64,000 nucleotides of DNA from Stictocephala bisonia (GCA_035578905.1 JAQJVL010000202.1:1-64000), one strand, 5' to 3'. Counted from the stretch's first letter, positions 11,061 through 21,800 are shown. Made by a program: numbers and translations. Notes: generated from the letters alone by a model not told the origin.

Positions 11061-12075
11061 GCACCTAATTTTACAAGGGGTATACTTATTGTAAATATGG
11101 CCCACCTAATTTTACAAGGGGTATATTTATTTTACCTGTAGCCAACTTCATTTTACAACAGGTATATTTTGGTATTTTACAATAAGGTATTTTATTACAC
11201 TTATAATCAACCTAATTTTGCAAGGGGCATACATATTGTACCTATGGCCAACCTAATTTTACAAGGGGTATATTTATTTTACCTATAGCCAACTTCATTT
11301 TACAACAGGTATATTTAATTACACTTATAATCAACCTAATTTTACAGTGGGTATATTTGTTGTATCAGGCAACCTAATTTTACAGTGGGTATATTTGTTG
11401 TATCAGGCAACCTAATTTTACAGTGGGTATATTTGTTGTATCAGGCAACCTAATTTTACAGTGGGTATATTTGTTGTATCAGGCAACCTAATTTTACAGT
11501 GTGTATATTTGTTGTATCAGGCAACCTAATTTTACAGTGGGTATATTTTTTGTATTAGGCAACCTAATTTTACAGTGGGTATATTTGTTGTATCTATGGC
11601 CAACGCAATTGACAAGGGGTTCATTTGTTGTATCTATGGCCAACGCAATTTACAAAGGGTATATTTGTTGTATCTATGGCCAACGCAATTTACAAGGGGT
11701 ATATTTGTTGTATATACGGCCAACGCAATTTACAAGGAGAATATTTGTTGCATCTACGGCCAACGCAATTTACAAGGGGTATATTTGTTGTATCTACGGC
11801 CAACGCAATTTACAAGGGGTATATTTGTCGCATCTACAGCCAACGCAATTTACAAGTGGTATATTTGTTGTATCTACGGCCAACACAATTTACAAGGTGT
11901 ATATTTGTTGTATCTACGGCCAACACAATTTACAAGGTGTATATTTGTTGTATCTGCGGCCAACGCAATTTACAAAGGGTATATTTGTTGTATCTACGGA
12001 CAACGCAATTTACAAGGTGTATATTTGTTGTATCTACGGCCAACGCAATTTACAAAGGGTATATTTGTTTTATCT
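11060..12075. repeat. 38-40-bp minisatellite, about 25 units
   Basis: The main unit is 40 bp (CAACGCAATTTACAAGGGGT then ATATTTGTTGTATCTACGGC). A 38-bp variant (CAACCTAATTTTACAGTGGG type) fills about 11335-11580, and older degenerate units lie before it. Because 40 is not a multiple of three and the unit lacks stops, all three plus-strand frames stay open for 158-213 codons. These are repeat artefacts. The three variant blocks point to at least three separate rounds of amplification. Confidence 0.92.
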
Positions 12076-12489
12076 ATAATAAAGTTCATAACCTATTATG
12101 AGAGTAAAAAACTAACAATTGTATTATATTTATTCCTATTTACAATAAAACAGTTGAACGAGCTTTCAGTCAACTTTCACTTCTTAATGATGGGTTTATA
12201 TTTTTGGGGTTTATAAGCTATATTATAACAATTTATAGTGTATATAAGGTAACATTAGTCTGATAAAAATTAGAAAATCCAAAATTAACCACTGCCCATT
12301 TTCTTGTTTACACATGAATGTAGACCTAATGTAAATTTACATTGATAACCTGATTGAGTGTACACATATGATAATATCTTTCGACGTTGGTTCCATGGTA
12401 AAAGGGTTTTTTAGGGAATAAATCAGTAAAAATCAATTAATAGTTTACGAGCCATTTTGCTCCACGAAAACGCCTAAAACATGGATTTT

Positions 12490-12725
12490 TATTTCGTGTG
12501 GTGGGGTGAAGTGTGGAGTGGGGTGGAGTGATGTGTGGGGTGGGGTGGAGTTTGGAGTGGGATAGGGTGGGATGGGTTGAAGTGTTGAGTGAGGTAGGTT
12601 GAATGGGGTGGAGTGGAGTGTGGAGTAGAGTGGGGTGGGGTAGTGTGGAGTGGGGTGGGTGGAGTGGAGTGGTGTGTAGTGGGTTGTAGTGGAGGAGTGG
12701 AGTTAAGTGAAGTAAAGTGGAATGA
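12490..12725 (+). repeat. GGAGT/GGGGT-type minisatellite
   Basis: A degenerate pentanucleotide array (GGAGTGGGGT, GGTGTGTAGT and similar) with almost no C on the plus strand over about 230 bp. This is extreme strand asymmetry with strong potential for G-rich secondary structure. Frames read from either strand are low-complexity artefacts. Confidence 0.9.
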
Positions 12726-13300
12726 AACAAATGAAAAAGACTTTATTTTTCTAAGAGGCAAAGTTAGAGCTACAAAGCCTTCTCTACCAATTAACCTCGA
12801 TCAATTAATTAAAGCTTTATACAATTTAACATTACCCTGTAATATAAAATAATCGAGAGCTCATCCTAGCAATTAAAACGATACAAAAATCGTAATAGGA
12901 AGCGATATAATTTGAAATCTGAAGTATATGTAAGGGAGTTTATTGGAAGTGGCTGAAAGGGTGGGGTGAAAAATATTGGGGGAATGAGACTGGCTGCTTG
13001 ATTAAACCTAACTGTACCATACGTCTCCGTACATGGGGGTGGAAGCCGAGGCAGCAATATGTTACTGAGTAAGAAAGTTACTTACCACAAATTCTTTGGG
13101 TTTCTCTTTCATGTGGTCACTACGATACTCTTTAACGCATTTCTTTGAATTATTCACCTAGTACTGTGTCTTTGAAGCATGTTTTATTTATTTTCTCAGT
13201 ACAGTATCTACATTTGTATACATAAACGCAATTTACGCATTTTCGCAAGATTTACGTTTTCAGCCCGGTACTGTTCATGGGAAGAATAATAATGGTGTTG
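12726..13300. other. Unassigned DNA
   Basis: No gene or repeat recognised between the G-rich array and the second TTAA element. Confidence 0.4.
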
Positions 13301-13307
13301 CACTTAA

Positions 13308-14188
13308 GTGGGAACTCTACCTTTAAAATAAATTACTATATTTTTTTAAAGAAAAATTATACATTACTTTATCAAATGTATTAAGGTAGGTAATAAAACG
13401 ATGTTTTGTGTATTTCCACCCCTTATTGTTTCAGCCCCCTAACAAAGGTTGATTTTTGTTCATAATAGCACTTTCTTGGGACAACCGTAACTTAAATACT
13501 AAACTAGATATCAAGTTCTTTTTTTTATACTTTGAAGGTAACATATGTATGTACAACTTGTAGGAAGGGACATCATGTAAGCATACATGTTTTTAAATTA
13601 TGAATTTTTAAAAATTTCTATTCCTGCATATTTGTAATTTCATAGTTTTTATTTTTTTAAATATGTGTATGTCATATTTTTATAAACCCATACTAGAGGT
13701 TGTAGAGCGTTTTATTCCCTATAAAACAAAAATGTTTGAAGCCTTTATGCGGTATATAAAAGAAGCTACGTCTGTGCCCGTACTTGAAAACAAGCTAAAA
13801 TTTAACTTTCAGAAAACAGGAAAACTAAAACATATTATTTTACTTATAAAATACAACAGTATTTTGAAAGTAGTTATTATAAAATATAACTTGTTGTAAT
13901 AATACAGTTATTTGTAATAATACATTGTTGCCGATGTCAGGCAACGAAATAACATATGAGCAGTTCTTCATAGCGCGTTACTAGAGTGATATGTGCTTTA
14001 TGAAATGCAAAAATATTTGTAGGTGCCAAGGATATCGTAATAAATTATAACAAATATTTATAAAGAATTTTTCACCAATATTTTCACATTGAAGTGTTTA
14101 GAAAATGTTCTTTAATAATTAATGAACTTAAATAAAAGTGTAATGCTATATTTTTCATATTTGCGCCATTTTTGGGTGGAGAACCCTC
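13308..14188. mobile_element. 881-bp nonautonomous TTAA element, copy 2
   Basis: TTAA precedes it (13304-13307). The right side reads TTAG (14189-14192), one base changed. The left terminus GTGGGAACTCTACC and the right terminus GAGGGTTCTCCACC (reverse complement) match those of the copy at 9482-10302. Internal landmarks shared with copy 1 include CCCCCTAAC followed by AGGTTGATTTT, ATCAAGTTC, and TACTTGAAAACAAGCTAAAA. A 78-codon frame at 13663-13899 is broken in copy 1, which argues against a conserved protein. Confidence 0.8.
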
Positions 14189-14346
14189 TTAGATTAGAAA
14201 AATAATATAGTTTTAGTGGTGAAAGATGTTTAATTACGTCCTCCTCACCTGCTTAAACGAGTCTATTTTTGTTTTGAAGGTTTGTTTAATCACCGGCTTA
14301 ACTTGACTTACAAATCTTGGAAGTGGTTTAGTGGTATAAGTTTGCT

Positions 14347-14421
14347 ATGGTCACCCCGGGGATCGAACCCGGACCTCTGAGTGGTGAGCCTTCATCTAAC
14401 CCCTTAGCTACGGCTGCTCCA
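14347..14421 (-). repeat. tRNA-like SINE head
   Basis: The minus strand reads GCCGTAGCTAAGGGGTTAGA (box A type), then CCGGGTTCGATCCCCGG, a perfect T-arm with a 5-bp stem. The anticodon stem and acceptor stem do not pair (the 5' GGAGCAG has no partner), so this is a SINE head or tRNA relic and not a tRNA gene. A body probably extends to about 14250. A plus-strand frame starting at 14347 is the usual antisense shadow of a T-arm. Confidence 0.65.
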
Positions 14422-14459
14422 CTTAGTTTATATAGTCAAACTGACAAAATTCACCGGAA

Positions 14460-14800
14460 ATGCCTCAAGGTGGAAAGCCACAAGTCAAACTGTTGTCAGA
14501 CCCTCAACTGGATCCCAGAGATTGTTATAATCTGTTTACACGTGACGAGGGTTTGACCGCCCTTCCATTACGTACCATCGCTGATCCTTCACTGCTGGAA
14601 TGTCAAGAATGCCTGTATCAATCATGGAAATATTACGGTACTTTCACCCCAGAATACGGGTAAGTGCACATCCCCCAAGCCCAGCTTGCTCAGGAATTCT
14701 CCCTTGATACAATGCATAACATCTCTTATTTTTCAGAGGCTACAAAGCCGGGATAGAATCCGTGATTGGTTCGAAATATATAGGATTAATTATGTACTAA
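14460..14800 (+). CDS. Candidate two-exon gene or terminal exons, unknown product (87 aa)
   Basis: Exon 1 (14460-14659) ends in TACGG|GTAAGT, a consensus donor. A 77-bp intron (14660-14736) closes with TCTTATTTTTCAG, a strong pyrimidine-rich acceptor, and exon 2 (14737-14800) ends in TAA. The join keeps frame exactly: 264 nt, 87 residues plus stop. ATTAAA follows at 14828-14833. The exons are GC-richer than their surroundings. The product looks soluble, with pieces such as DPRDCYNLFTRDEGLTALPL, ECQECLYQSWKYYGTF and a C terminus ending GLIMY. It has no signal peptide or membrane segment, and I recognise no family. A purine at -3 supports the ATG at 14460. An in-frame stop lies at 14442-14444. 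An alternative is that these are the last exons of a longer gene entered through an acceptor such as TTGTCAG near 14499. An intron left unspliced would stop after 67 residues. I cannot exclude an exon of an unrecognised transposon. Confidence 0.5.
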
Positions 14801-14827
14801 TACTTTTAAGTTGTAATACCAAGTCTG

Positions 14828-14833
14828 ATTAAA
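14828..14833 (+). promoter_or_regulatory. ATTAAA polyadenylation signal candidate
   Basis: A common variant of AATAAA, 28 bases past the stop of the candidate gene at 14460-14800. The position is plausible; the motif alone is weak in AT-rich DNA. Confidence 0.35.
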
Positions 14834-14849
14834 CTCTTGGTGGTTATCA

Positions 14850-16100
14850 AATCAAACCTTTATTACGTGACAAAAGTCAATATTTGTTTAAAACATGTTC
14901 ATTATATTATACCAAAATTTTCTCATCCATACATTCTCATTCAGACATACATTCAATGTGTTCTCATTCATTCGCCAATTGCTCCCACTTCCATTAACGG
15001 TGTCAGTTTTCCAATTCAGTGGTCTCGCAGTTAAACGCCAAAATTCGTCTACATTGTAAAATGCCTATGAAGCTAAGGTGAATTTTTAACGACTGGAGTG
15101 TCGTAGCGTTTTTACTTGTATGGGGGATTTTATTAATAAAACGGGCACTTGCTTGCGAAGGCAAGTGCTCGTACATTGCTGTTCTGTGCTTCCCAGTTCG
15201 GTAGCTCTCCCTGCCTCTAATTATACGTCTCTTCCACGAGTTAGAGCACATTTTGACATGCAATACGTAGTAGTTTCTAGGACATAGAGGCTTGGCAAAG
15301 TTAAAATTTACAATGCTATGAAATATGGTTTGCATGAATGTCAAATTAATCTGAGCAATTTTACGAACCGCTTTTTTTGTAATCTAAATACTCTTAAAAA
15401 TTTATTTTGTTTGAACAAGACCCCACAACATCAATCAGTAGGAAATGTGTTGGTAGATTAAGCCATAATACGCCGTCATCAGTACCTGAGCTGAGCAGTA
15501 TTTCGCTAAAGATCTGAAAGCAAAAATTCCGGATATTAATTTAGCACAAACGGCGTCGATATGAGTGTTCCATGTCAACCCCTTATCCAAGTGTATTCAA
15601 AGAAATTTTGTATTGCAAACTTCATTCGACATATTGTCACCCAGCATTACTTTGGGACTACACTCAAAGTCATTCGAGTGCAGAGCGAATTTTAAGAAGT
15701 TGGATTTTTAGAAATTTATTTTTAGGTAAAAGTTGTTAAAAATATTGAACACAGTTTTGAACTTAATAGTTCAAAACAAGTCTGTTGTTTCAAGTTTAGT
15801 ATTGATTTTTCACTAAAATACAGAGTAGTATCATTGGCGTACTGCACGATTCTTCCATGATGAAGTGATAACTCGATGTCATTGACATAAATTAGGAAAA
15901 TAACCGGGCTTAGAATTGATCCCTGAGGAACACTATAACACAAATCAGCTAGACTAGAAAAATCATTTGAAATTTTAACTATTTGCGTTCTTTGGTTTAT
16001 ATATATGATCTAAGCCATGTTAAAGGCACGCCACGGATGCCATGAAATTTCAACAACCTGTCAAGCAGTAGGTTTATTACAATTAATTGAAAAATGACTC
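14850..16100 (-). pseudogene. Jockey/CR1-like LINE reverse transcriptase relic
   Basis: Reading the minus strand from about 16100 downward gives RGVPLTWLRSYI-like sequence (with frame breaks), then SVPQGSILSPVIFLIYVNDI (15890-15940), then QYANDTTLYF (about 15815-15845). YAND replaces the catalytic YADD of active reverse transcriptases. Next come relics of the thumb region (KLISGIF, ITKKAVR) and a C-terminal piece, RTAMYEHLPSQASARFINKI (about 15110-15190). AATAAA on the minus strand near 14860 fits its 3' end. Stops and frameshifts are frequent and the second catalytic aspartate is changed, so the element is inactive. It is the longest copy of the family also seen at 3355-3850. Confidence 0.85.
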
Positions 16101-16229
16101 CTTCGATACATATATTGTAACAATTAACTGGCGAGGTTGATAGTAAAAAACATCTCTAAAACCTAACTAGTTAACTTATTTTAAAATACGTTTCCTATGT
16201 GTTTATATTTTAAACGTATCATTCAATTC

Positions 16230-16635
16230 AGTGATTCATCTACACTCCACACCACTTCATGTACATTCTAGAGGTCATGTCCCTAGAGAGCCATGTCGTC
16301 TCATTTTCCAATTCTCGCACTTTAGGGATTGCATCTATATTCCATGCAGAACAGTATCTGTGATCAAATTGCGTAAATTTTGTATCAGGTATGTCACCAA
16401 GTGTAGACTGTAGAAGATATACATCTACATTCCACAGTCCACACCCCTACATGTATATGTGAGAGGTCGTGTCCTCAGAGAGCAATGGTGTCTCATTTGC
16501 CAACTCTCGCACTTTAGGGATTGCTTCTATATTACATGCAGAACAGTTTCTGTGATAAAATTTCGTATATTTTCCATCAGTGTTGTCACCAGTCGTAGAC
16601 TGAAGAAGAGATTCATCTATACTCCACACCACTGC
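16230..16635. repeat. Two direct copies of a roughly 205-bp unit
   Basis: Both copies contain CACTTTAGGGATTGC, TATATT followed by CATGCAGAACAGT, and GTAGACTG followed by AGAAGA. The pair begins at about 16230 and about 16430. Frames on either strand come from the repeat. Confidence 0.75.
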
Positions 16636-16690
16636 ATGTACACACCACTGCATGTACACACCACTGCATGTACACACCACTGCATGTACG
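16627..16690. repeat. 16-bp tandem repeat, four copies
   Basis: Four exact copies of ACACCACTGCATGTAC, which extend the end of the larger repeat unit. Related single units occur at the same place in the upstream 205-bp copies. Confidence 0.9.
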
Positions 16691-16785
16691 TAGGTAAAGA
16701 GTTCAGGTTAAGTAGTAGAAGGTACTTTTTAGTCCCAACTTCACCTGATTAAATAAAGACGTTTTTCATTCCATTTCATACAAAA
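16690..16785 (+). repeat. Retroelement 3' tail
   Basis: The block AAGTAGTAGAAGGTACTTTT..AGTCCCAACTTCACCTGATTAAATAAAGACG is closely matched at 24925-24990 (AGTCCTAACTTCGCCAGATTAAA). It ends in an AATAAA-containing stretch, so it looks like the 3' terminus of a LINE or SINE. Confidence 0.5.
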
Positions 16786-16789
16786 AATA

Positions 16790-17910
16790 ACGTGCGATTT
16801 CCAGCCAGCCGCCACTCACTCATTCGTAAGACGAAGCCATGTGTCCATTCGCGTTTTACTTTCTCCTATTTGCGTTAGCATAAAGTATTCTGATCGTTCA
16901 AAAAAGGGTTTTACAAGTCTAAAAATCCATTTTAGTAGTCCTGAACCCAAAAAAGTTTTTTTTTTTTTTTAAGAATGTTAGTGTCTGTCTGTGCGTATGT
17001 GCACTTAGCTGGAGACCAAACGGATGTATCAATTTTTAGTTATCAAGTTTTATTTTTTTACTTTTTGAAATTTTATATATTTTTTTGTTTTTGTGGGCAA
17101 AAAAACATACAAAATGAGACTTTCCCAAAAGCGGCTCTAAAGATTTTTATTAAATTTTCAGAAACTATGTTAATTATAATTAAAAATATTTTAGTAAGAA
17201 CTGTATTTCTCTAACTCGACTAGTTTTTTAGTTATGGCAAAAAACATACTTGGGAATCAAACTGGTCATTTTCAAGGTTTTGATTTTTTAATCTTTAATA
17301 TGGAAAAACATTTGTGTCAGTTCTTTGGAATCATTTATTATCAATATATAAAGAGGGTAACCTGACTGAATAGCGTCAGATTCCCAGGCACCTGCCACTG
17401 ACTCATTCGTGAGAGGAAGCAATGTGGCCGCTCACATTTTATCAATATATAAAGAGGGTAACCTGACTGAATAGCGTCAGATTCCCAGGCAGCTGCCACT
17501 CACTCATTCGTGAGATGAAGCAATGTGGCCGCTCAGGTTTTATCGATATACAAAGAAGACGAAGAGACTAAATAGCTTGCAATTCCTATCCACCTGCCAC
17601 TCACTCATTCGTAAGATGAAGCAACGTGACCACTCACGTTTTATCAATATAAAAAGAAGTTAACGTGACTGAATAGCGTGCAATTCCTATCCATCTGCCA
17701 CTCACTCATTCGTGAGATGAAGCAATGTGGCCGATCACGTTCTATCAATATACAAAGAAGACGAAGAGACTAAATAGTCACCTGCCACTCACTCATTCGT
17801 AAGATAAAGCAACGTGACCACTCACGTTTTATCAATATAAAAAAAAGTTAACGTGACTGAATAGCGTGCAATTCCCAGCCACCTGCCACTCACTCTTCCG
17901 TGCGGACTGA
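16790..17910. repeat. About 100-bp minisatellite interrupted by family A
   Basis: The unit contains TGCCACTCACTCATTCGTGA, GATGAAGCAATGTGGCC and CACGTTTTATCAATAT. One partial unit lies to the left (16790-16856). Five to six units follow from 17338 to about 17910; one is shortened. Family A sits between them, splitting a unit exactly between GTTTTA and TCAATAT. Confidence 0.88.
16857..17337 (-). mobile_element. Dispersed family A copy inserted in a minisatellite
   Basis: Begins with the hairpin end CTTTCTCCTATTTGCGTTAG and ends GGAATCATTTATTA. Because it interrupts a known repeat unit, its edges can be read: the target GTTTTATCAATA is split with TTA (or TA) present on both sides. There are no terminal inverted repeats and no open reading frame of meaning (a 79-codon frame at 16975-17214 is not shared by other copies). 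Confidence 0.8.
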
Positions 17911-18244
17911 AGATCAGGAGTTGCATGCGCAGATTTATTTTTATGATTTGTTTCTATCTCGTTATTTGATTCAATTTTCTTAATTTATCTTTTATCCTAT
18001 ATATTAACACATTAGGATCTTTAAGTTAACTCACTTTCTGAACTTATGACTTGACAGATTTTGATAACATTTTTTTATTCAAAATATAATTTTGATTTCT
18101 AAGTCATAATGGATTTTTAAATTCCCATAAGTTTTTCTCCTATAATTGAATATATATTATAGGATTAAATAGAGTGCAAATCAAGTGCGGTGAGTGAGGT
18201 GCTATAAAGAAATTAAAATAAAATGATTTTTTTTAATATAGTTT

Positions 18245-18320
18245 AGTTACTAATATTTGATGTCAAAAGTTACATACCGATGCGTCACGAGCGCAGCGAG
18301 TGAGTGACGGGGTTTTTATT
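18245..18320 (+). repeat. Dispersed block with GAGCGCAGCGAGTGAGTGACGG
   Basis: The AAAAGTTACATACCG and GAGCGCAGCGAG segments match 6318-6370, part of the fold-back family. It directly precedes the 31-bp array. Confidence 0.55.
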
Positions 18321-18344
18321 ATTTTTTTTATTTCTGTTATTTTA

Positions 18345-18972
18345 TGCTGTCAAACTGAGTCCTCGTGGTAAATCCGTACGTCAAACTGAGTCCTCGTGGC
18401 AAACCCGTACATCAAACTAAGTCCTCGTGGCAAAACCGTACGTCAAACTAAGTCCTCGTGGCAAACCCGTACATCAAACTAAGTCCTCGTGGCAAAAACG
18501 TACGTCCAACTAAGTCCTCGTGGCAAAAACGTACGTCCAACTAAGTCCTCGTGGCAAAACCGTACGTCAAACTAAGTCCTCGTGGCAAAACCATACGTCA
18601 AACTAAGTCCTCGTGGCAAACCCGTACATCAAACTAAGTCCTCGTGGCAAAACCGTACATCAAACTAAGTCCTCGTGGCAAATCCGTACGTCAAACTAAG
18701 TCCTCGTGGCAAAACCGTACGTCAAACTAAGTCCTCGTGGCAAATCCGTACATCAAACTAAGTCCTCGTGGCAAAAACGTACGTCCAACTAAGTCCTCGT
18801 GGCAAATCCGTACATCAAACTAAGTCCTCGTGGCAAAAACGTACGTCCAACTAAGTCCTCGTGGCAAATCCGTACATCAAACTAAGTCCTCGTGGCAAAA
18901 ACGTACGTCCAACTAAGTCCTCGTGGCAAAACCGCACGTCAAACTAAGTCCTCGTGGCAAAACCATACGTTA
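18345..18972. repeat. 31-bp minisatellite, 20 units with a 62-bp higher-order pattern
   Basis: CCTCGTGG recurs exactly every 31 bp from 18361 to 18950, giving 20 units of the form CTAAGTCCTCGTGGCAAA plus a variable CGTACGTC-type link. Between about 18740 and 18930 two unit variants alternate strictly (CAAATCCGTACATCAAA and CAAAAACGTACGTCCAA), making a 62-bp higher-order repeat present three times. It is not a CRISPR array: there are no unique spacers. Confidence 0.95.
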
Positions 18973-18974
18973 AA

Positions 18975-20685
18975 AATACACTAAAATACCTCTGAGCACT
19001 GCTATCAAGTTTTGTCATTCTAAAATATATATAAAACCACCTTAGTATATGTGTTAAACCTTAAGAGGGGGTTGACATATTAGGATATCCTATATGAATT
19101 GGATAACCAGTAAGCATGTAAAATGTTAATAAAATACAACTTGAGGGGGGATGTTGATTAACAGGTCTGGGACAAACGTGTCGGAGACTCGTGGGTGGAC
19201 GTGAGCGGATGATTAAAATACAGGGTTGTAACTCACTTCACTACATGTTAGTGGACAAGTAGGGTTGGGTATCATCGGTCACCTGTTTCCATCTACTGGA
19301 AAAACGTTATGAAACGAGGAACATTGGCAGTGAGGAAAACTAATTAATGAAATGATTTTAGCTTCGTTAAGTAAAGCTCTATGATCAGACAAATTAGTTT
19401 TCCACATTACTCTATGATCAAACGGATTTTATCAGCTGACTATATGAGGTTCAAAAGGGGGAGGGGAATCAGCCAGCTGGTTGACAAGTTTGTTACTACA
19501 TGTTATACGACAAAATGGCCGAGGTATTCCTAAACGTACGTCTTAGACATTTTTAAAATGAATTAATTTGCAATGTTCTAAAGAAAACTTCTCAACAAAA
19601 AACCAAGCAACAAAATTAAAATTTGCCATGAGAATTATTTGTTACGTATGGGCTAAGTTAGGTTATGTATCACTCGTATAATGGTAAGTTTAATAAAAAA
19701 TAAGTTCAACTTCTTTATGTTAGATGATTCTTATTAAAATTTAAATCAGGACAAGGTATTCCATGTAGTAGATTCTACCATTGACTATAGAAGTAAGAAG
19801 ACTATCCAGTCATACGGGTCTCATGAAACCGGGTTTCCTGTTCTGTTCTCCATCTATCCATCTCTCTTCGTCATCATGTCTCTGTATCTCTCCATCACAC
19901 GCTGACTAATAATTGAGCTTGTAGAATGCCAACAGTAACCAGAGTCATGACTTGTCATAGCTCCGAATCAATGTTTTCTATCTCGTAAGAATGTTTCGAG
20001 GAATCGTCGCAGAGTGAGAAGATCCTGACTTATAGGACGGACAACTGACTTTCTGTAATTTGGAATTTGGTTCAATGAGACGATTCAAATTTTCGACAGT
20101 CTCATTAGTCAAAACCCTATAGCTCCGAACCTCTTAAGGACGAATCGCAAACTCCGAATTTGGCAGACGTGTCGTAGCAACGAAACATATCTGGTTTATA
20201 CGATATCTTCATTTTCTACGTTATGCGGTTCTGTTCTATAGGATTCGGAGTTATGGGACCTTACCGAGCACTTATTTGAGACCTTTCACCGTTAGATAAC
20301 AGCACAGGCTTGTATCTACAGAAAATATGTAGTCCTTGTTTGTTAATTTGTTTAATAGTTTGTAGACTGGCTGGTTCGTTGAAGTGTTTATTGGTTTTAT
20401 TTCATTACTGTATTGCTGCATGAAATAAAATAAATAAATAAAATGCATTTCTTTGTTATGTCGGTTCGTTTCTATACCCAATGATTCGCTATTAACTCGT
20501 ATAATTTTAATTGTATATCACGGGGTTTTTAATTGAATCAACAGTTTTTTGTACCAGATCGCTTTACCGGCAGCATTTGTTTCATACTGTTCAAGGTGAT
20601 GTACATTGACCCGCCAGATATATGTTTAACTCCACTACATAAAATGTGTTTAGAATTCTAGCTTTGTAACTGATGGTAAATAAAT
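18975..20685. other. Unassigned DNA
   Basis: No gene or clear repeat. The motif AGCTCCGAA or its near relatives recurs at about 19960, 20118 and (inverted) 20238, which may mark an old element, but no boundaries can be drawn. Confidence 0.4.
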
Positions 20686-20689
20686 AAAA

Positions 20690-21201
20690 TGAATGGTTCC
20701 AAATAATTGGCACAAATGTTCCCCATATTGAACACTAATAATTAAAACTTTGAAAATTACCAGTTTGATACTCAATAATATTTTTTTCCATGACTCAAAA
20801 ACTAGTCAAATTAGAGACATGCGGTTTTTAATAAATTTTTAAAATTTGTAATTTACATTTTTCATGAAAATTTATTCCAAATCGTTAGAGTTGTTTTTAT
20901 GAAAATTCCATTTTTGTATGTTTTTTGCCCTTAAAAAACTGAAATTTTAAAAATGTGAAAAAAATAATCTGGAGATATTGAGTAAATACACCTACATATC
21001 AAATTTCATAAAGATTTACCCATCCGTTTGGTCCCCAGCGAACTGCACTTACATACAGACACACATACGTACTAGACAAAAATGTTTTTGAAAAAAAACA
21101 CTTTTTTCGTTCAGGGGACCCTAAAATGGATTTTTAGACCAACTTGTAATTTTTTTCGATCACAATACACTTTCTGTATGCTAACGCATATGGGAGAAAG
21201 T
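20690..21201 (+). mobile_element. Dispersed family A, full-length copy
   Basis: Runs from GGTTCCAAATAATTGGCAC to the terminal palindrome CTTTCTGTATGCTAACGCATATGGGAGAAAG. It has all family landmarks (ACTCAAAAACTAG, AAATCGTTAGAG, CATCCGTTTGGTCCCCAGCG, AAAATGGATTTTTAGACC). It is about 510 bp and noncoding. Confidence 0.8.
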
Positions 21202-21324
21202 AATAATTAAAAATATACCTCAACCAGTCTCATACCAAAATTGTTCGATAACAGTTGAACTTCCTCGTGGAGAAGACGATCTGAATTATTAACGTTCAAA
21301 CCATTACTTCATCGATATTGAAAC

Positions 21325-21600
21325 GGTCGAGTGGTCTAAAGCGTTGTACTGCGGCACAACGGGAAGGTTCTTTTTCCGCGCAAATTTATAGAGGCGCTGG
21401 TCTGTGAAATAGTGGCGTAGGTCCCCTTCAAATAAATGAAGTTGAAGGGACCTGTGTTTCTATTATAGTTGCACGGAACAACTGATGTTTTGTAAATATT
21501 TACTATTCTGTGGAGGAGGAGAAACACAAGATTTAAAATTCTATGTGCTGGCTGTAATTTTAGTTGAATAGAATATTTTTAGTTTAGTTTAATATGCAAT
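21325..21600 (+). repeat. Possible tRNA-derived SINE
   Basis: CGGTCGAGTGGTCTAAAGCG (about 21326-21346) is a good box A of a Leu/Ser-type tRNA head on the plus strand. The expected box B is only weakly present (AAGGTTCTTTTTCC). There is no second copy in the window to confirm it. Confidence 0.4.
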
Positions 21601-21619
21601 ATTAGTTTAATCTTTGTAT

Positions 21620-21800
21620 TATATAAAAATCTAATGGTGTCTGTGTGTGTTACTTAATCACGCAAAAACTACAGAACCCATTCGACTGAAATTTTGCATG
21701 GACATTCTTAGTGTTTCTGGTTAACACATAGCCTATTTTTATGTTAAAATTCCATCAGGAATCCACCCCACGTATTCCTGATCCCAGGGTTCTAAGGAGT
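21620..21800 (+). repeat. Probable dispersed repeat segment
   Basis: Contains CACGCAAAAACTACAGAACC and TGAAATTTTGCATGGACATTC, a type of noncoding sequence I associate with high-copy insect repeats. It has no second copy in this window, so the call rests on general familiarity. Confidence 0.3.

Noticed and set aside
13663..13899. 78-codon frame inside the second TTAA element
   Set aside because: The equivalent region of the first copy is full of stops and frameshifts, so the frame is not conserved.
14347..14421. Functional tRNA gene on the minus strand
   Set aside because: The T-arm is perfect, but the acceptor and anticodon stems do not pair. Better read as a SINE head.
18345..18972. CRISPR array
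   Set aside because: Regular 31-bp spacing, but the units are contiguous with no unique spacers, and the context is eukaryotic.
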